From NCBI RefSeq assembly GCF_007830235.1, contig NZ_VLKI01000027.1:1-49886 (forward strand): a stretch of DNA of 49,886 bases. The letters run 5' to 3'. This DNA comes from Cytobacillus oceanisediminis (GTDB lineage Bacteria; Bacillota; Bacilli; Bacillales; Cytobacillaceae). A program made the position numbers and the translations under genes. The number at the start of each line of letters is the position of its first letter. Position 1 is the stretch's first letter. Positions 23,143 through 31,935 of this stretch are shown one piece after another. Under the pieces are notes generated by a model that was not told where the DNA came from, made no database searches, and was given only the letters and a program-made list of their open reading frames with translations.

Positions 23143-26100
23143 TTGACAGGTCAACTAGTTCAGTATGGACGACACCGCCAACGTAGAAGTTACGCACGAA
23201 TCAGTGAAGTTTTAGAATTACCAAATCTAATCGAAATCCAAACCTCTTCTTATCAATGGTTTCTTGATGAGGGTTTACGAGAAATGTTCCATGATATTTC
23301 TCCGATTGAAGACTTTACTGGTAATTTGTCGCTTGAATTTATTGATTACAGCCTTGGCGAACCAAAATATTCCGTTGAGGAATCGAAAGAACGAGATGTT
23401 ACATATTCTGCACCTTTACGTGTGAAAGTGCGTCTTGTAAACAAAGAAACAGGCGAAGTTAAAGACCAGGATGTCTTTATGGGTGACTTCCCGCTTATGA
23501 CAGAGACAGGTACGTTCGTTATTAATGGAGCGGAACGTGTCATTGTATCCCAGCTTGTACGTTCACCGAGCGTATATTTCAGTGGGAAGCTTGATAAAAA
23601 CGGGAAAAAAGGGTATACCGCAACCGTAATCCCGAACCGCGGCGCTTGGCTTGAGTATGAAACAGATGCCAAAGACGTCGTATACGTCAGAATAGATCGT
23701 ACTCGGAAACTGCCCGTTACGGTTCTTTTGCGTGCACTTGGGTTCGGCTCTGATCAAGAGATCATCGATTTGATTGGAGACAACGAGTACATTCGCAACA
23801 CGCTTGAAAAAGATAATACCGAAAGCACGGATAAGGCTTTACTTGAAATTTATGAACGCCTTCGTCCGGGTGAGCCGCCAACAGTCGAAAATGCGAAGAG
23901 CTTGCTTGTTTCAAGATTTTTTGACCCAAAACGCTATGACCTGGCGAATGTCGGCCGATATAAAATCAATAAAAAGCTTCATATTAAAAACCGTTTATTC
24001 GGGCAAAGACTGGCTGAAACACTTGTGGATCCAGAAACAGGCGAAATTATTGCGGAAAAAGGTGTTACACTTGACCGCCGTACATTGGACCGCATTATTC
24101 CTAATTTAGAGAAAGATATCGGTTTCAAAACAGTTAGCCTTTTAGGCGGAGTAGTAGATGATGATGTTTTGCTTCAATCCATCAAGATTTACGCGCCAAA
24201 CGAAGATGGTGAAAAGGTCATCAATGTGATTGGGAATGCTTATGTTGAAGAAGCAGTGAAGAACATTTCACCTTCAGACATTATTGCTTCAATCAGTTAT
24301 TTCTTTAATCTTCTTCACTCTGTGGGAGATACAGATGATATTGACCATCTTGGAAACAGACGCCTTCGTTCTGTCGGCGAACTATTGCAAAACCAGTTCC
24401 GTATTGGTTTATCCCGTATGGAACGTGTTGTCCGCGAGAGAATGTCTATTCAAGATACAAATACAATTACACCTCAGCAGCTGATTAACATTCGTCCTGT
24501 AATTGCTTCAATTAAAGAGTTCTTCGGAAGCTCTCAGTTGTCCCAGTTCATGGACCAAACAAATCCGCTTGCTGAATTAACACATAAACGCCGTCTTTCA
24601 GCGTTAGGGCCTGGCGGTTTGACTCGTGAACGTGCCGGTTTTGAAGTGCGTGACGTTCACTACTCCCACTATGGCCGTATGTGTCCGATTGAAACGCCTG
24701 AGGGACCAAACATCGGATTGATTAACTCCTTATCTTCATTCGCGAAGGTGAACCGTTTTGGATTCATTGAAACACCTTATCGCCGCATCGATCCTGAGAC
24801 AGGAAAAGTTACTTCCCGCATCGACTATCTGACAGCTGATGAAGAGGATAACTATGTAGTTGCCCAGGCGAATGCACTTCTTGGCGATGATGGTTCATTC
24901 CTTGATGAAGAAGTAGTTGCCCGTTTCAAGGGTGAAAACACGGTTGTAAAACGCGATCGCGTCGATTACATGGATGTATCACCTAAGCAAGTAGTTTCTG
25001 CAGCGACAGCTTGTATTCCTTTCTTGGAAAACGATGACTCCAACCGTGCCTTAATGGGAGCGAACATGCAGCGTCAGGCTGTGCCTTTGATGCAGCCGGA
25101 AGCTCCAAGAGTTGGTACTGGTATGGAATATGTATCAGGTAAAGACTCCGGTGCTGCAGTCATTTGTAAACATGAAGGAATTGTTGAGCATGTTGAAGCA
25201 CGCGAAGTTTGGGTTCGCCGCATACAAAATGTAGACGGACAGGAAGTAAAAGGCGATCTTGATAAATACAGAATGCTTAAGTTTATCCGTTCCAACCAGG
25301 GAACATGCTACAACCAGCGTCCAATTGTTGCAGTCGGAAACCGTGTAACAAAAGGAGAAATCCTTGCTGACGGACCTTCTATGGAGCTTGGGGAATTAGC
25401 GCTTGGACGCAACGTCCTTGTAGCCTTTATGACATGGGATGGATATAACTACGAGGATGCGATCATTATGAGTGAGCGCCTCGTAAAGGATGATGTTTAT
25501 ACATCTATCCATATTGAAGAATACGAATCTGAATCCCGGGATACAAAGCTTGGGCCTGAAGAAATCACCCGTGATATCCCTAACGTTGGGGAAGATGCAC
25601 TCCGCAACCTTGATGAGCGCGGAATTATCCGTACGGGTGCGGAAGTAAAAGACGGTGACCTTCTAGTTGGTAAAGTAACTCCTAAAGGGGTAACGGAACT
25701 AACTGCTGAAGAAAGGCTTTTACATGCAATCTTTGGCGAAAAAGCACGTGAAGTCCGCGATACATCCCTCCGTGTGCCACATGGCGGCGGCGGTATAGTG
25801 CTGGATGTTAAAGTGTTTAACAGGGAAGACGGTGACGAGCTTCCTCCAGGTGTGAACCAGCTTGTACGTGTATACATCGTTCAAAAGCGTAAAATCTCTG
25901 AAGGGGACAAGATGGCCGGACGCCATGGTAACAAGGGTGTTATCTCCCGTATTTTGCCGGAAGAAGATATGCCATATTTACCGGACGGCACTCCAGTAGA
26001 CATCATGTTAAACCCATTAGGGGTTCCATCACGTATGAACATCGGACAGGTGCTTGAGCTTCACCTTGGTATGGCTGCCAGAGCTCTTGGCATTCATGTA

Positions 26101-26697
26101 GCTTCCCCTGTATTTGATGGTGCCCGTGAGGAAGACGTTTGGTCAACGATTCAAGAAGCAGGCATGGCCCGTGATGCAAAGACTGTCCTTTATGATGGAC
26201 GCTCCGGCGAGCCGTTTGACAATCGTGTATCAGTAGGCGTCATGTACATGATCAAACTGGCACACATGGTTGATGACAAGCTGCATGCCCGTTCAACAGG
26301 GCCATACTCACTTGTTACGCAGCAGCCGCTGGGCGGTAAAGCGCAGTTTGGCGGACAGCGTTTCGGTGAGATGGAAGTATGGGCACTTGAAGCATATGGT
26401 GCAGCATATACACTTCAGGAAATCTTGACTGTCAAATCCGATGATGTTGTAGGCCGTGTTAAAACTTACGAATCAATCGTGAAAGGCGAAAATGTTCCTG
26501 AGCCGGGCGTACCAGAGTCATTCAAGGTACTAATCAAGGAGCTTCAAAGTTTGGGTATGGACGTTAAGATCCTTTCAGGCGATGAAGAAGAAATTGAAAT
26601 GCGCGACCTGGAGGATGACGAAGAGGTTCAGCAGGCTGAATCACTAACAATTGCCCCGGAAACGCAAAATGAAGAGCAAGTAGTTACTAAAGAATAA
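23143..26697 (+). CDS. rpoB: RNA polymerase beta subunit
   Basis: RpoB forms one claw of RNA polymerase and the rifampicin pocket. The 1184-residue protein is very close to B. subtilis RpoB. The rifampicin region (SQLSQFMDQTNPLAELTHKR) is of sensitive type, with Q468, H481 and S486 in place. TTG 23143 is chosen because B. subtilis uses TTG with the same sequence MTGQLVQYGRHRQRR and GAGGGG lies 8 bases before; a GTG nine bases earlier is in frame but overlaps that site. The acidic tail EEEIEMRDLEDDEE is usual. Confidence 0.98.
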   Translation: MTGQLVQYGRHRQRRSYARISEVLELPNLIEIQTSSYQWFLDEGLREMFHDISPIEDFTGNLSLEFIDYSLGEPKYSVEESKERDVTYSAPLRVKVRLVNKETGEVKDQDVFMGDFPLMTETGTFVINGAERVIVSQLVRSPSVYFSGKLDKNGKKGYTATVIPNRGAWLEYETDAKDVVYVRIDRTRKLPVTVLLRALGFGSDQEIIDLIGDNEYIRNTLEKDNTESTDKALLEIYERLRPGEPPTVENAKSLLVSRFFDPKRYDLANVGRYKINKKLHIKNRLFGQRLAETLVDPETGEIIAEKGVTLDRRTLDRIIPNLEKDIGFKTVSLLGGVVDDDVLLQSIKIYAPNEDGEKVINVIGNAYVEEAVKNISPSDIIASISYFFNLLHSVGDTDDIDHLGNRRLRSVGELLQNQFRIGLSRMERVVRERMSIQDTNTITPQQLINIRPVIASIKEFFGSSQLSQFMDQTNPLAELTHKRRLSALGPGGLTRERAGFEVRDVHYSHYGRMCPIETPEGPNIGLINSLSSFAKVNRFGFIETPYRRIDPETGKVTSRIDYLTADEEDNYVVAQANALLGDDGSFLDEEVVARFKGENTVVKRDRVDYMDVSPKQVVSAATACIPFLENDDSNRALMGANMQRQAVPLMQPEAPRVGTGMEYVSGKDSGAAVICKHEGIVEHVEAREVWVRRIQNVDGQEVKGDLDKYRMLKFIRSNQGTCYNQRPIVAVGNRVTKGEILADGPSMELGELALGRNVLVAFMTWDGYNYEDAIIMSERLVKDDVYTSIHIEEYESESRDTKLGPEEITRDIPNVGEDALRNLDERGIIRTGAEVKDGDLLVGKVTPKGVTELTAEERLLHAIFGEKAREVRDTSLRVPHGGGGIVLDVKVFNREDGDELPPGVNQLVRVYIVQKRKISEGDKMAGRHGNKGVISRILPEEDMPYLPDGTPVDIMLNPLGVPSRMNIGQVLELHLGMAARALGIHVASPVFDGAREEDVWSTIQEAGMARDAKTVLYDGRSGEPFDNRVSVGVMYMIKLAHMVDDKLHARSTGPYSLVTQQPLGGKAQFGGQRFGEMEVWALEAYGAAYTLQEILTVKSDDVVGRVKTYESIVKGENVPEPGVPESFKVLIKELQSLGMDVKILSGDEEEIEMRDLEDDEEVQQAESLTIAPETQNEEQVVTKE

Positions 26698-26740
26698 CTT
26701 TCATATAAAACTGGAATCCAAAGTTCCTAAATTTCTTTGC

Positions 26741-26761
26741 GCTTCGCCTTCCAGGCGAAGC
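26741..26761 (+). promoter_or_regulatory. Hairpin between rpoB and rpoC
   Basis: GCTTCGCCT-TCC-AGGCGAAGC is a perfect 9-bp stem with a three-base loop. No T run follows, so it is not a standard terminator. It may be an RNA processing or stability site. Confidence 0.65.
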
Positions 26762-26842
26762 TGCAGAGGAAAATGTACTGGCAATCATGCTGCTATTGAG
26801 CAATAAGGGTAAAACCCGGAGATCAAAAGGGAGGTAGGCCCC

Positions 26843-29800
26843 TTGCTAGATGTAAACAATTTCGAGTATATGAAGATAGGTCTTGCTTCACCGGATAAGA
26901 TTCGTTCATGGTCACACGGTGAGGTCAAAAAACCTGAAACGATTAACTATCGTACATTAAAACCTGAAAAAGACGGTTTGTTCTGCGAACGCATCTTCGG
27001 ACCAACAAAGGACTGGGAATGTCATTGCGGAAAGTACAAGCGCGTCAGATACAAAGGTGTTGTCTGTGATCGATGCGGTGTTGAAGTAACCCGTGCAAAA
27101 GTGCGCCGTGAAAGAATGGGCCACATTGAACTTGCAGCTCCTGTATCCCACATTTGGTACTTTAAAGGTATCCCAAGCCGCATGGGGCTTGTGCTTGACA
27201 TGTCACCGCGTGCGCTTGAAGAAGTAATCTATTTCGCTTCTTATGTTGTAACTGATCCAGGCGATACAGCTCTAGAGAAGAAGCAGCTGCTTTCTGAAAA
27301 AGAATACCGTGCATATCGTGAAAAATACGGAAATAAGTTCCAGGCATCCATGGGTGCTGAATCCATTAAGAAACTTCTTTCTGATATTGATCTCAACAAA
27401 GAAGTAGACGCTCTTAAAGAGGAACTAAAAACTGCACAGGGGCAGCGCCGTACGCGGGCAATTAAGCGCCTTGAAGTTCTTGAGGCTTTCCGTGGTTCTG
27501 GAAACGAACCTTCCTGGATGATTCTAGACGTTCTTCCGGTTATTCCTCCGGAGCTGCGTCCGATGGTACAGCTTGATGGCGGACGTTTTGCCACCTCTGA
27601 CTTAAATGACTTATACCGCCGTGTAATCAACCGGAACAATCGCTTAAAGCGTTTATTGGATCTTGGTGCACCAAGCATTATCGTTCAAAACGAAAAACGT
27701 ATGCTTCAGGAAGCTGTTGATGCGCTAATCGATAATGGCCGACGCGGCAGACCGGTTACAGGACCAGGAAACCGTCCGTTAAAGTCCTTGTCACACATGC
27801 TAAAGGGTAAGCAAGGCCGTTTCCGCCAAAACTTGCTTGGTAAGCGTGTTGACTACTCTGGCCGTTCTGTTATCGTCGTTGGACCAAACTTAAAAATGTA
27901 TCAATGCGGACTTCCGAAAGAAATGGCATTGGAATTATTTAAGCCATTTGTTATGAAGGAATTGGTGGAAAAAGGTTTAGCCCATAACATCAAGTCTGCA
28001 AAACGCAAAATCGAAAGAGTTCAGCCTGAAGTTTGGGACGTTCTTGAAAGTGTTATTAAAGAACACCCTGTACTGCTTAACCGCGCGCCGACTCTTCACA
28101 GACTCGGTATTCAGGCGTTCGAACCTACATTGGTAGAAGGACGCGCCATTCGTCTTCACCCGCTTGTATGTACTGCTTATAACGCAGACTTCGATGGTGA
28201 CCAAATGGCTGTTCACGTACCTTTATCCGCAGAAGCACAGGCTGAAGCACGTTTATTAATGCTTGCAGCACAAAACATTCTAAACCCGAAAGATGGTAAA
28301 CCAGTTGTTACTCCTTCACAGGACATGGTATTAGGTAACTATTACCTTACTCTTGAAAGAGCTGGCGCTGTTGGCGAAGGCATGATTTTCAATGATACTA
28401 GTGAAGCATTGCTGGCCTACCAAAATGGCTATGTTCATTTGCATACTAGAGTAGCTGTCCATGCCGGATCCTTAAATAACCAGACGTTTACTGAAGAACA
28501 AAATAAAAAGCTATTATTAACTACGGTTGGTAAGCTTGTTTTCAACGAGATTTTGCCAGAGACATTCCCGTATATCAATGAACCTACAAAGGAAAATCTT
28601 GAGATAGAAACTCCTGAAAAGTACTTTGTAGAACCTGCCACAGATGTGGCTGCTGTCATCAAGGAAATGCCTCTTGTTGATCCGTTTAAGAAAAAGATTC
28701 TTGGTAATATCATTGCGGAAGTATTTAAACGTTTTAAAATTACTGAAACATCCAAAATGCTTGACCGCATGAAAAACCTTGGTTTCAGATACTCCACAAA
28801 AGCCGGCATCACTGTCGGTGTGGCCGATATCGTGGTATTAGGGGAGAAGCAGGAAATTATCCAGGAAGCACAGGGCAAGGTTGATAATGTAATGAAGCAG
28901 TTCAGACGCGGTCTTATTACAGAAGATGAGCGTTATGATCGTGTTATTTCAATCTGGAGTGCAGCAAAGGATAATATTCAGTCCAAGCTGATGAAGTCTT
29001 TGGATAAATCCAATCCGATTTTTATGATGAGTGACTCGGGTGCCCGTGGTAACGCATCTAACTTCACTCAGTTAGCTGGTATGCGCGGACTGATGGCCAA
29101 CCCGGCTGGACGTATCATTGAATTACCGATTAAATCAAGTTTCCGAGAAGGTTTAACGGTTCTCGAGTACTTTATTTCTACTCACGGTGCCCGTAAAGGT
29201 CTTGCAGATACGGCTCTTAAAACTGCTGACTCGGGTTACCTGACTCGCCGTCTTGTAGACGTTGCGCAGGATGTTATCGTACGTGATGACGATTGCGGAA
29301 CAGATCGCGGCTTGTTGATCGCTTCCCTTAAAGATGGAACAGAAGTAATCGAAGCACTTGAAGAACGTTTAATCGGCCGTTATGCAAGAAGAAATATCAA
29401 ACATCCTGAAACCAGCGAAGTGATTGTTGCTGAAAACGGTTTGATCACTGAGGACATTGCCAATGAGATTGTTACAGCTGGCATTGAGAAGGTTTGGATC
29501 CGTTCTGCATTTACTTGTAACACTCGTCATGGTGTATGTAAGAAGTGCTACGGCCGCAACCTTGCTACTGGACAAGAGGTTGAAGTTGGTGAGGCTGTAG
29601 GTATCATTGCTGCCCAATCCATCGGAGAACCTGGTACACAGTTAACAATGCGTACCTTCCATACCGGCGGTGTTGCGGGAGATGACATCACTCAAGGTTT
29701 ACCTCGTATCCAGGAAATATTTGAAGCTCGTAACCCTAAGGGTCAAGCTGTTATTTCCGAAATTGATGGTGTTGTGGTCGGCATCAATGAAGGCCGCGAC

Positions 29801-30442
29801 CGTCAGCATGAAATCGTGGTACAAGGTGAAGTGGAATCTAAAACTTATACAGCACCTTATACAGCGCGCCTAAAAGCCTCTATTAACGATGCGGTAGTAC
29901 GCGGTCAGGAATTGACTGAAGGTTCTATTGACCCTAAAGAGTTAATAAAAGTTAGAGATGTTACGGCTGTTCAAGAATACTTGCTGCGTGAAGTTCAAAA
30001 AGTATACCGCATGCAGGGGGTTGAAATTGGCGATAAGCATATCGAAGTTATGGTACGCCAGATGCTTCGCAAAGTGCGTGTAATAGATGCGGCAGAAACA
30101 GATGTACTCCCTGGTACACTGCTTGATATCCATCAGTTTACAGATGCCAACGAAAAAGCCCTTCTGGCTGGAAAAATGCCTGCAACAGGGCGTCCGGTGC
30201 TTCTTGGTATCACAAAAGCATCTCTTGAAACAGACTCCTTCTTATCTGCAGCATCCTTCCAGGAGACGACAAGAGTTCTTACTGATGCAGCAATCAAAGG
30301 CAAGCGCGATGAGCTCCTTGGCCTTAAAGAGAATGTAATTATTGGTAAGCTTGTCCCTGCCGGAACAGGTATGCAGCGTTACAGAAGAGCAGAGCCTTAT
30401 ACAAATGAAGAGGCAACTGAAGATACTGTAACAGTTGAGTGA
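26843..30442 (+). CDS. rpoC: RNA polymerase beta' subunit
   Basis: RpoC carries the catalytic centre: NADFDGDQMAVH with D449, D451 and D453 binds magnesium. The first zinc site is C60, C62, C75 and C78; the second includes CGTD and CNTRHGVCKKC. 1199 residues, the same as B. subtilis. TTG 26843, seven bases after AAAGGGAGGTAGG, gives MLDVNNFEYMKIG as in relatives. Cotranscribed with rpoB across a 145-base gap holding a hairpin. Confidence 0.98.
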   Translation: MLDVNNFEYMKIGLASPDKIRSWSHGEVKKPETINYRTLKPEKDGLFCERIFGPTKDWECHCGKYKRVRYKGVVCDRCGVEVTRAKVRRERMGHIELAAPVSHIWYFKGIPSRMGLVLDMSPRALEEVIYFASYVVTDPGDTALEKKQLLSEKEYRAYREKYGNKFQASMGAESIKKLLSDIDLNKEVDALKEELKTAQGQRRTRAIKRLEVLEAFRGSGNEPSWMILDVLPVIPPELRPMVQLDGGRFATSDLNDLYRRVINRNNRLKRLLDLGAPSIIVQNEKRMLQEAVDALIDNGRRGRPVTGPGNRPLKSLSHMLKGKQGRFRQNLLGKRVDYSGRSVIVVGPNLKMYQCGLPKEMALELFKPFVMKELVEKGLAHNIKSAKRKIERVQPEVWDVLESVIKEHPVLLNRAPTLHRLGIQAFEPTLVEGRAIRLHPLVCTAYNADFDGDQMAVHVPLSAEAQAEARLLMLAAQNILNPKDGKPVVTPSQDMVLGNYYLTLERAGAVGEGMIFNDTSEALLAYQNGYVHLHTRVAVHAGSLNNQTFTEEQNKKLLLTTVGKLVFNEILPETFPYINEPTKENLEIETPEKYFVEPATDVAAVIKEMPLVDPFKKKILGNIIAEVFKRFKITETSKMLDRMKNLGFRYSTKAGITVGVADIVVLGEKQEIIQEAQGKVDNVMKQFRRGLITEDERYDRVISIWSAAKDNIQSKLMKSLDKSNPIFMMSDSGARGNASNFTQLAGMRGLMANPAGRIIELPIKSSFREGLTVLEYFISTHGARKGLADTALKTADSGYLTRRLVDVAQDVIVRDDDCGTDRGLLIASLKDGTEVIEALEERLIGRYARRNIKHPETSEVIVAENGLITEDIANEIVTAGIEKVWIRSAFTCNTRHGVCKKCYGRNLATGQEVEVGEAVGIIAAQSIGEPGTQLTMRTFHTGGVAGDDITQGLPRIQEIFEARNPKGQAVISEIDGVVVGINEGRDRQHEIVVQGEVESKTYTAPYTARLKASINDAVVRGQELTEGSIDPKELIKVRDVTAVQEYLLREVQKVYRMQGVEIGDKHIEVMVRQMLRKVRVIDAAETDVLPGTLLDIHQFTDANEKALLAGKMPATGRPVLLGITKASLETDSFLSAASFQETTRVLTDAAIKGKRDELLGLKENVIIGKLVPAGTGMQRYRRAEPYTNEEATEDTVTVE

Positions 30443-30447
30443 ATTAT

Positions 30448-30500
30448 TCATTGCGGTGTTTGCTGATTTACAGCAGGCACCGCATTTTAAAGTGAATAAA
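30448..30500 (+). terminator. Hairpin after rpoC (possible weak terminator)
   Basis: TGCGGTGTTTGCTG and CAGCAGGCACCGCA form a long stem with one asymmetry, and ATTCA/TGAAT extends its base. The tail is TTTTAAAG, poor for termination. It separates rpoC from the str operon promoter. Confidence 0.6.
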
Positions 30501-30523
30501 TTAAAGAAAAATCATTTTGCTTG

Positions 30524-30552
30524 TTGACATCAAAAAATGAAGATGTTACTAT
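30524..30552 (+). promoter_or_regulatory. Sigma-A promoter of the str operon
   Basis: Perfect TTGACA (30524-30529), a 17-base spacer and TACTAT (30547-30552) lie 46 bases ahead of rplGB. Confidence 0.88.
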
Positions 30553-30597
30553 AGCAAAGGTGCTCCTATTCACCGGATACTTTGGAGGATACAGCAA

Positions 30598-30846
30598 ATG
30601 TCTTATGATAAAGTATTGCAGGCAAAAAGTTTTATTGTAGGAACAAAGCAAACAGTTAAAGCTCTCAAAACTGGAACAATCAAAGAAGTAGTAGTTGCCA
30701 GAGACGCTGATGCGAGAGTGACAGCGAAAGTGGTAAGTACAGCGAATGATATGAATGTTCCGATCTTGTATGTGGATTCGATGAAAAAACTCGGAAAAGC
30801 ATGCGGGATTGAAGTGGGTGCGGCAGCTGTTGCCATAACTCTTTAA
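30598..30846 (+). CDS. rplGB: L7Ae-family ribosomal protein (YbxF/RplGB)
   Basis: A small L7Ae/L30e-fold protein that binds kink-turn RNA; the B. subtilis homologue associates with ribosomes but is not essential. The 82 residues show the core motif KEVVVARDADARVT and CGIEVGAAAVAI of L7Ae proteins. ATG 30598 follows TTTGGAGGATACAGCAA. First gene of the str operon, just after a good promoter. Confidence 0.93.
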   Translation: MSYDKVLQAKSFIVGTKQTVKALKTGTIKEVVVARDADARVTAKVVSTANDMNVPILYVDSMKKLGKACGIEVGAAAVAITL

Positions 30847-30949
30847 AAACTGTTTTTGTAGATTGAGATCTGCAAGAACTTTGTTTTTGCATCAAAATGA
30901 ACCACCTGGATGTGTGGGCTTAAACAAATTCGAAGGGAGGAAAAATCAA

Positions 30950-31372
30950 ATGCCTACTATTAATCAATTAGTGCGCAAACCGCGTCAAACTAAATCTGAG
31001 AAGTCTAATTCACCAGCGCTTAACAAAGGTTACAACAGCTTTAAGAAAGCACAAACTAATGTAGCTTCACCTCAAAAGCGTGGTGTATGTACTCGTGTTG
31101 GTACAATGACTCCTAAGAAGCCGAACTCGGCATTACGTAAGTATGCACGTGTTCGTTTAACAAATGGTATCGAGGTTAATGCTTACATTCCTGGTATCGG
31201 ACACAACTTGCAAGAGCACAGTGTAGTGTTAATCCGTGGAGGTCGTGTAAAAGACTTACCGGGTGTACGTTACCACATCGTGCGCGGCGCTTTAGATACT
31301 GCTGGTGTTAACAACCGTATGCAAGGCCGTTCTAAATACGGTGCTAAGCGTCCGAAAGCAGCTAAAAAATAA
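30950..31372 (+). CDS. rpsL: 30S ribosomal protein S12
   Basis: S12 sits at the decoding centre. The 140-residue protein keeps TPKKPNSALRK (54-64) and GGRVKDLPGVRYH, with lysines 56, 57 and 101 at the sites where streptomycin-resistance changes occur, so it reads as wild type. ATG 30950 after GGGAGGAAAAATC gives MPTINQLVRK; an upstream in-frame ATG at 30863 has no site. Followed 41 bases later by rpsG. Confidence 0.97.
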   Translation: MPTINQLVRKPRQTKSEKSNSPALNKGYNSFKKAQTNVASPQKRGVCTRVGTMTPKKPNSALRKYARVRLTNGIEVNAYIPGIGHNLQEHSVVLIRGGRVKDLPGVRYHIVRGALDTAGVNNRMQGRSKYGAKRPKAAKK

Positions 31373-31413
31373 TTCTATTAAATAGTAAAGAATTTTGAAA
31401 GGAGGAAAAATCC

Positions 31414-31884
31414 ATGCCACGTAAAGGTCCTGTAGCAAAAAGAGACGTATTGCCTGATCCGATTTACAACTCTAAGCTTGTTAGCCGCCTTATCAATAAA
31501 ATGATGGTTGACGGTAAAAGAGGAAAATCTCAAGCAATTCTTTACTCTGCATTTGATATCATTAGCGAACGTACTGGCAAAGAGCCAATGGAAGTATTCG
31601 ATCAAGCACTTAAGAACATCATGCCTGTACTTGAAGTAAAAGCACGCCGTGTAGGTGGAGCAAACTACCAAGTACCAGTTGAGGTGCGCCCAGATCGCCG
31701 TACAACTCTTGGTCTTCGCTGGTTAGTAAACTATTCTCGTCTTCGCGGTGAGAAAACAATGGAAGAGCGTTTAGCTAATGAAATTCTAGATGCAGCTAAC
31801 AACACTGGCGCATCTGTTAAGAAGCGTGAAGATACACACAAAATGGCAGAAGCAAACAAAGCGTTTGCTCACTACCGCTGGTAA
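31414..31884 (+). CDS. rpsG: 30S ribosomal protein S7
   Basis: S7 nucleates assembly of the 30S head and contacts tRNA in the E site. The 156 residues start MPRKGPVAKRDVLPDP, with the conserved KARRVGGANYQVPVEVRP beta-hairpin region. ATG 31414 follows GAAAGGAGGAAAAATCC. In E. coli S7 represses the str mRNA; no matching structure is evident in the short spacer here. Confidence 0.97.
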   Translation: MPRKGPVAKRDVLPDPIYNSKLVSRLINKMMVDGKRGKSQAILYSAFDIISERTGKEPMEVFDQALKNIMPVLEVKARRVGGANYQVPVEVRPDRRTTLGLRWLVNYSRLRGEKTMEERLANEILDAANNTGASVKKREDTHKMAEANKAFAHYRW

Positions 31885-31935
31885 GATTAATAGCTTTATT
31901 AAAATAACACTCATACTAGGAAGGAGAAAGACCCA

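Noticed and set aside
24525..24610. Rifampicin-resistance change in rpoB
   Set aside because: All residues of the resistance region, including Q468, H481 and S486, are of the sensitive type.
27241..27678. 145-codon antisense frame in rpoC
   Set aside because: Arginine- and serine-rich translation typical of the reverse of a biased coding gene; no start signals.
30950..31372. Streptomycin-resistance change in rpsL
   Set aside because: Lysines at 56, 57 and 101 are unchanged.
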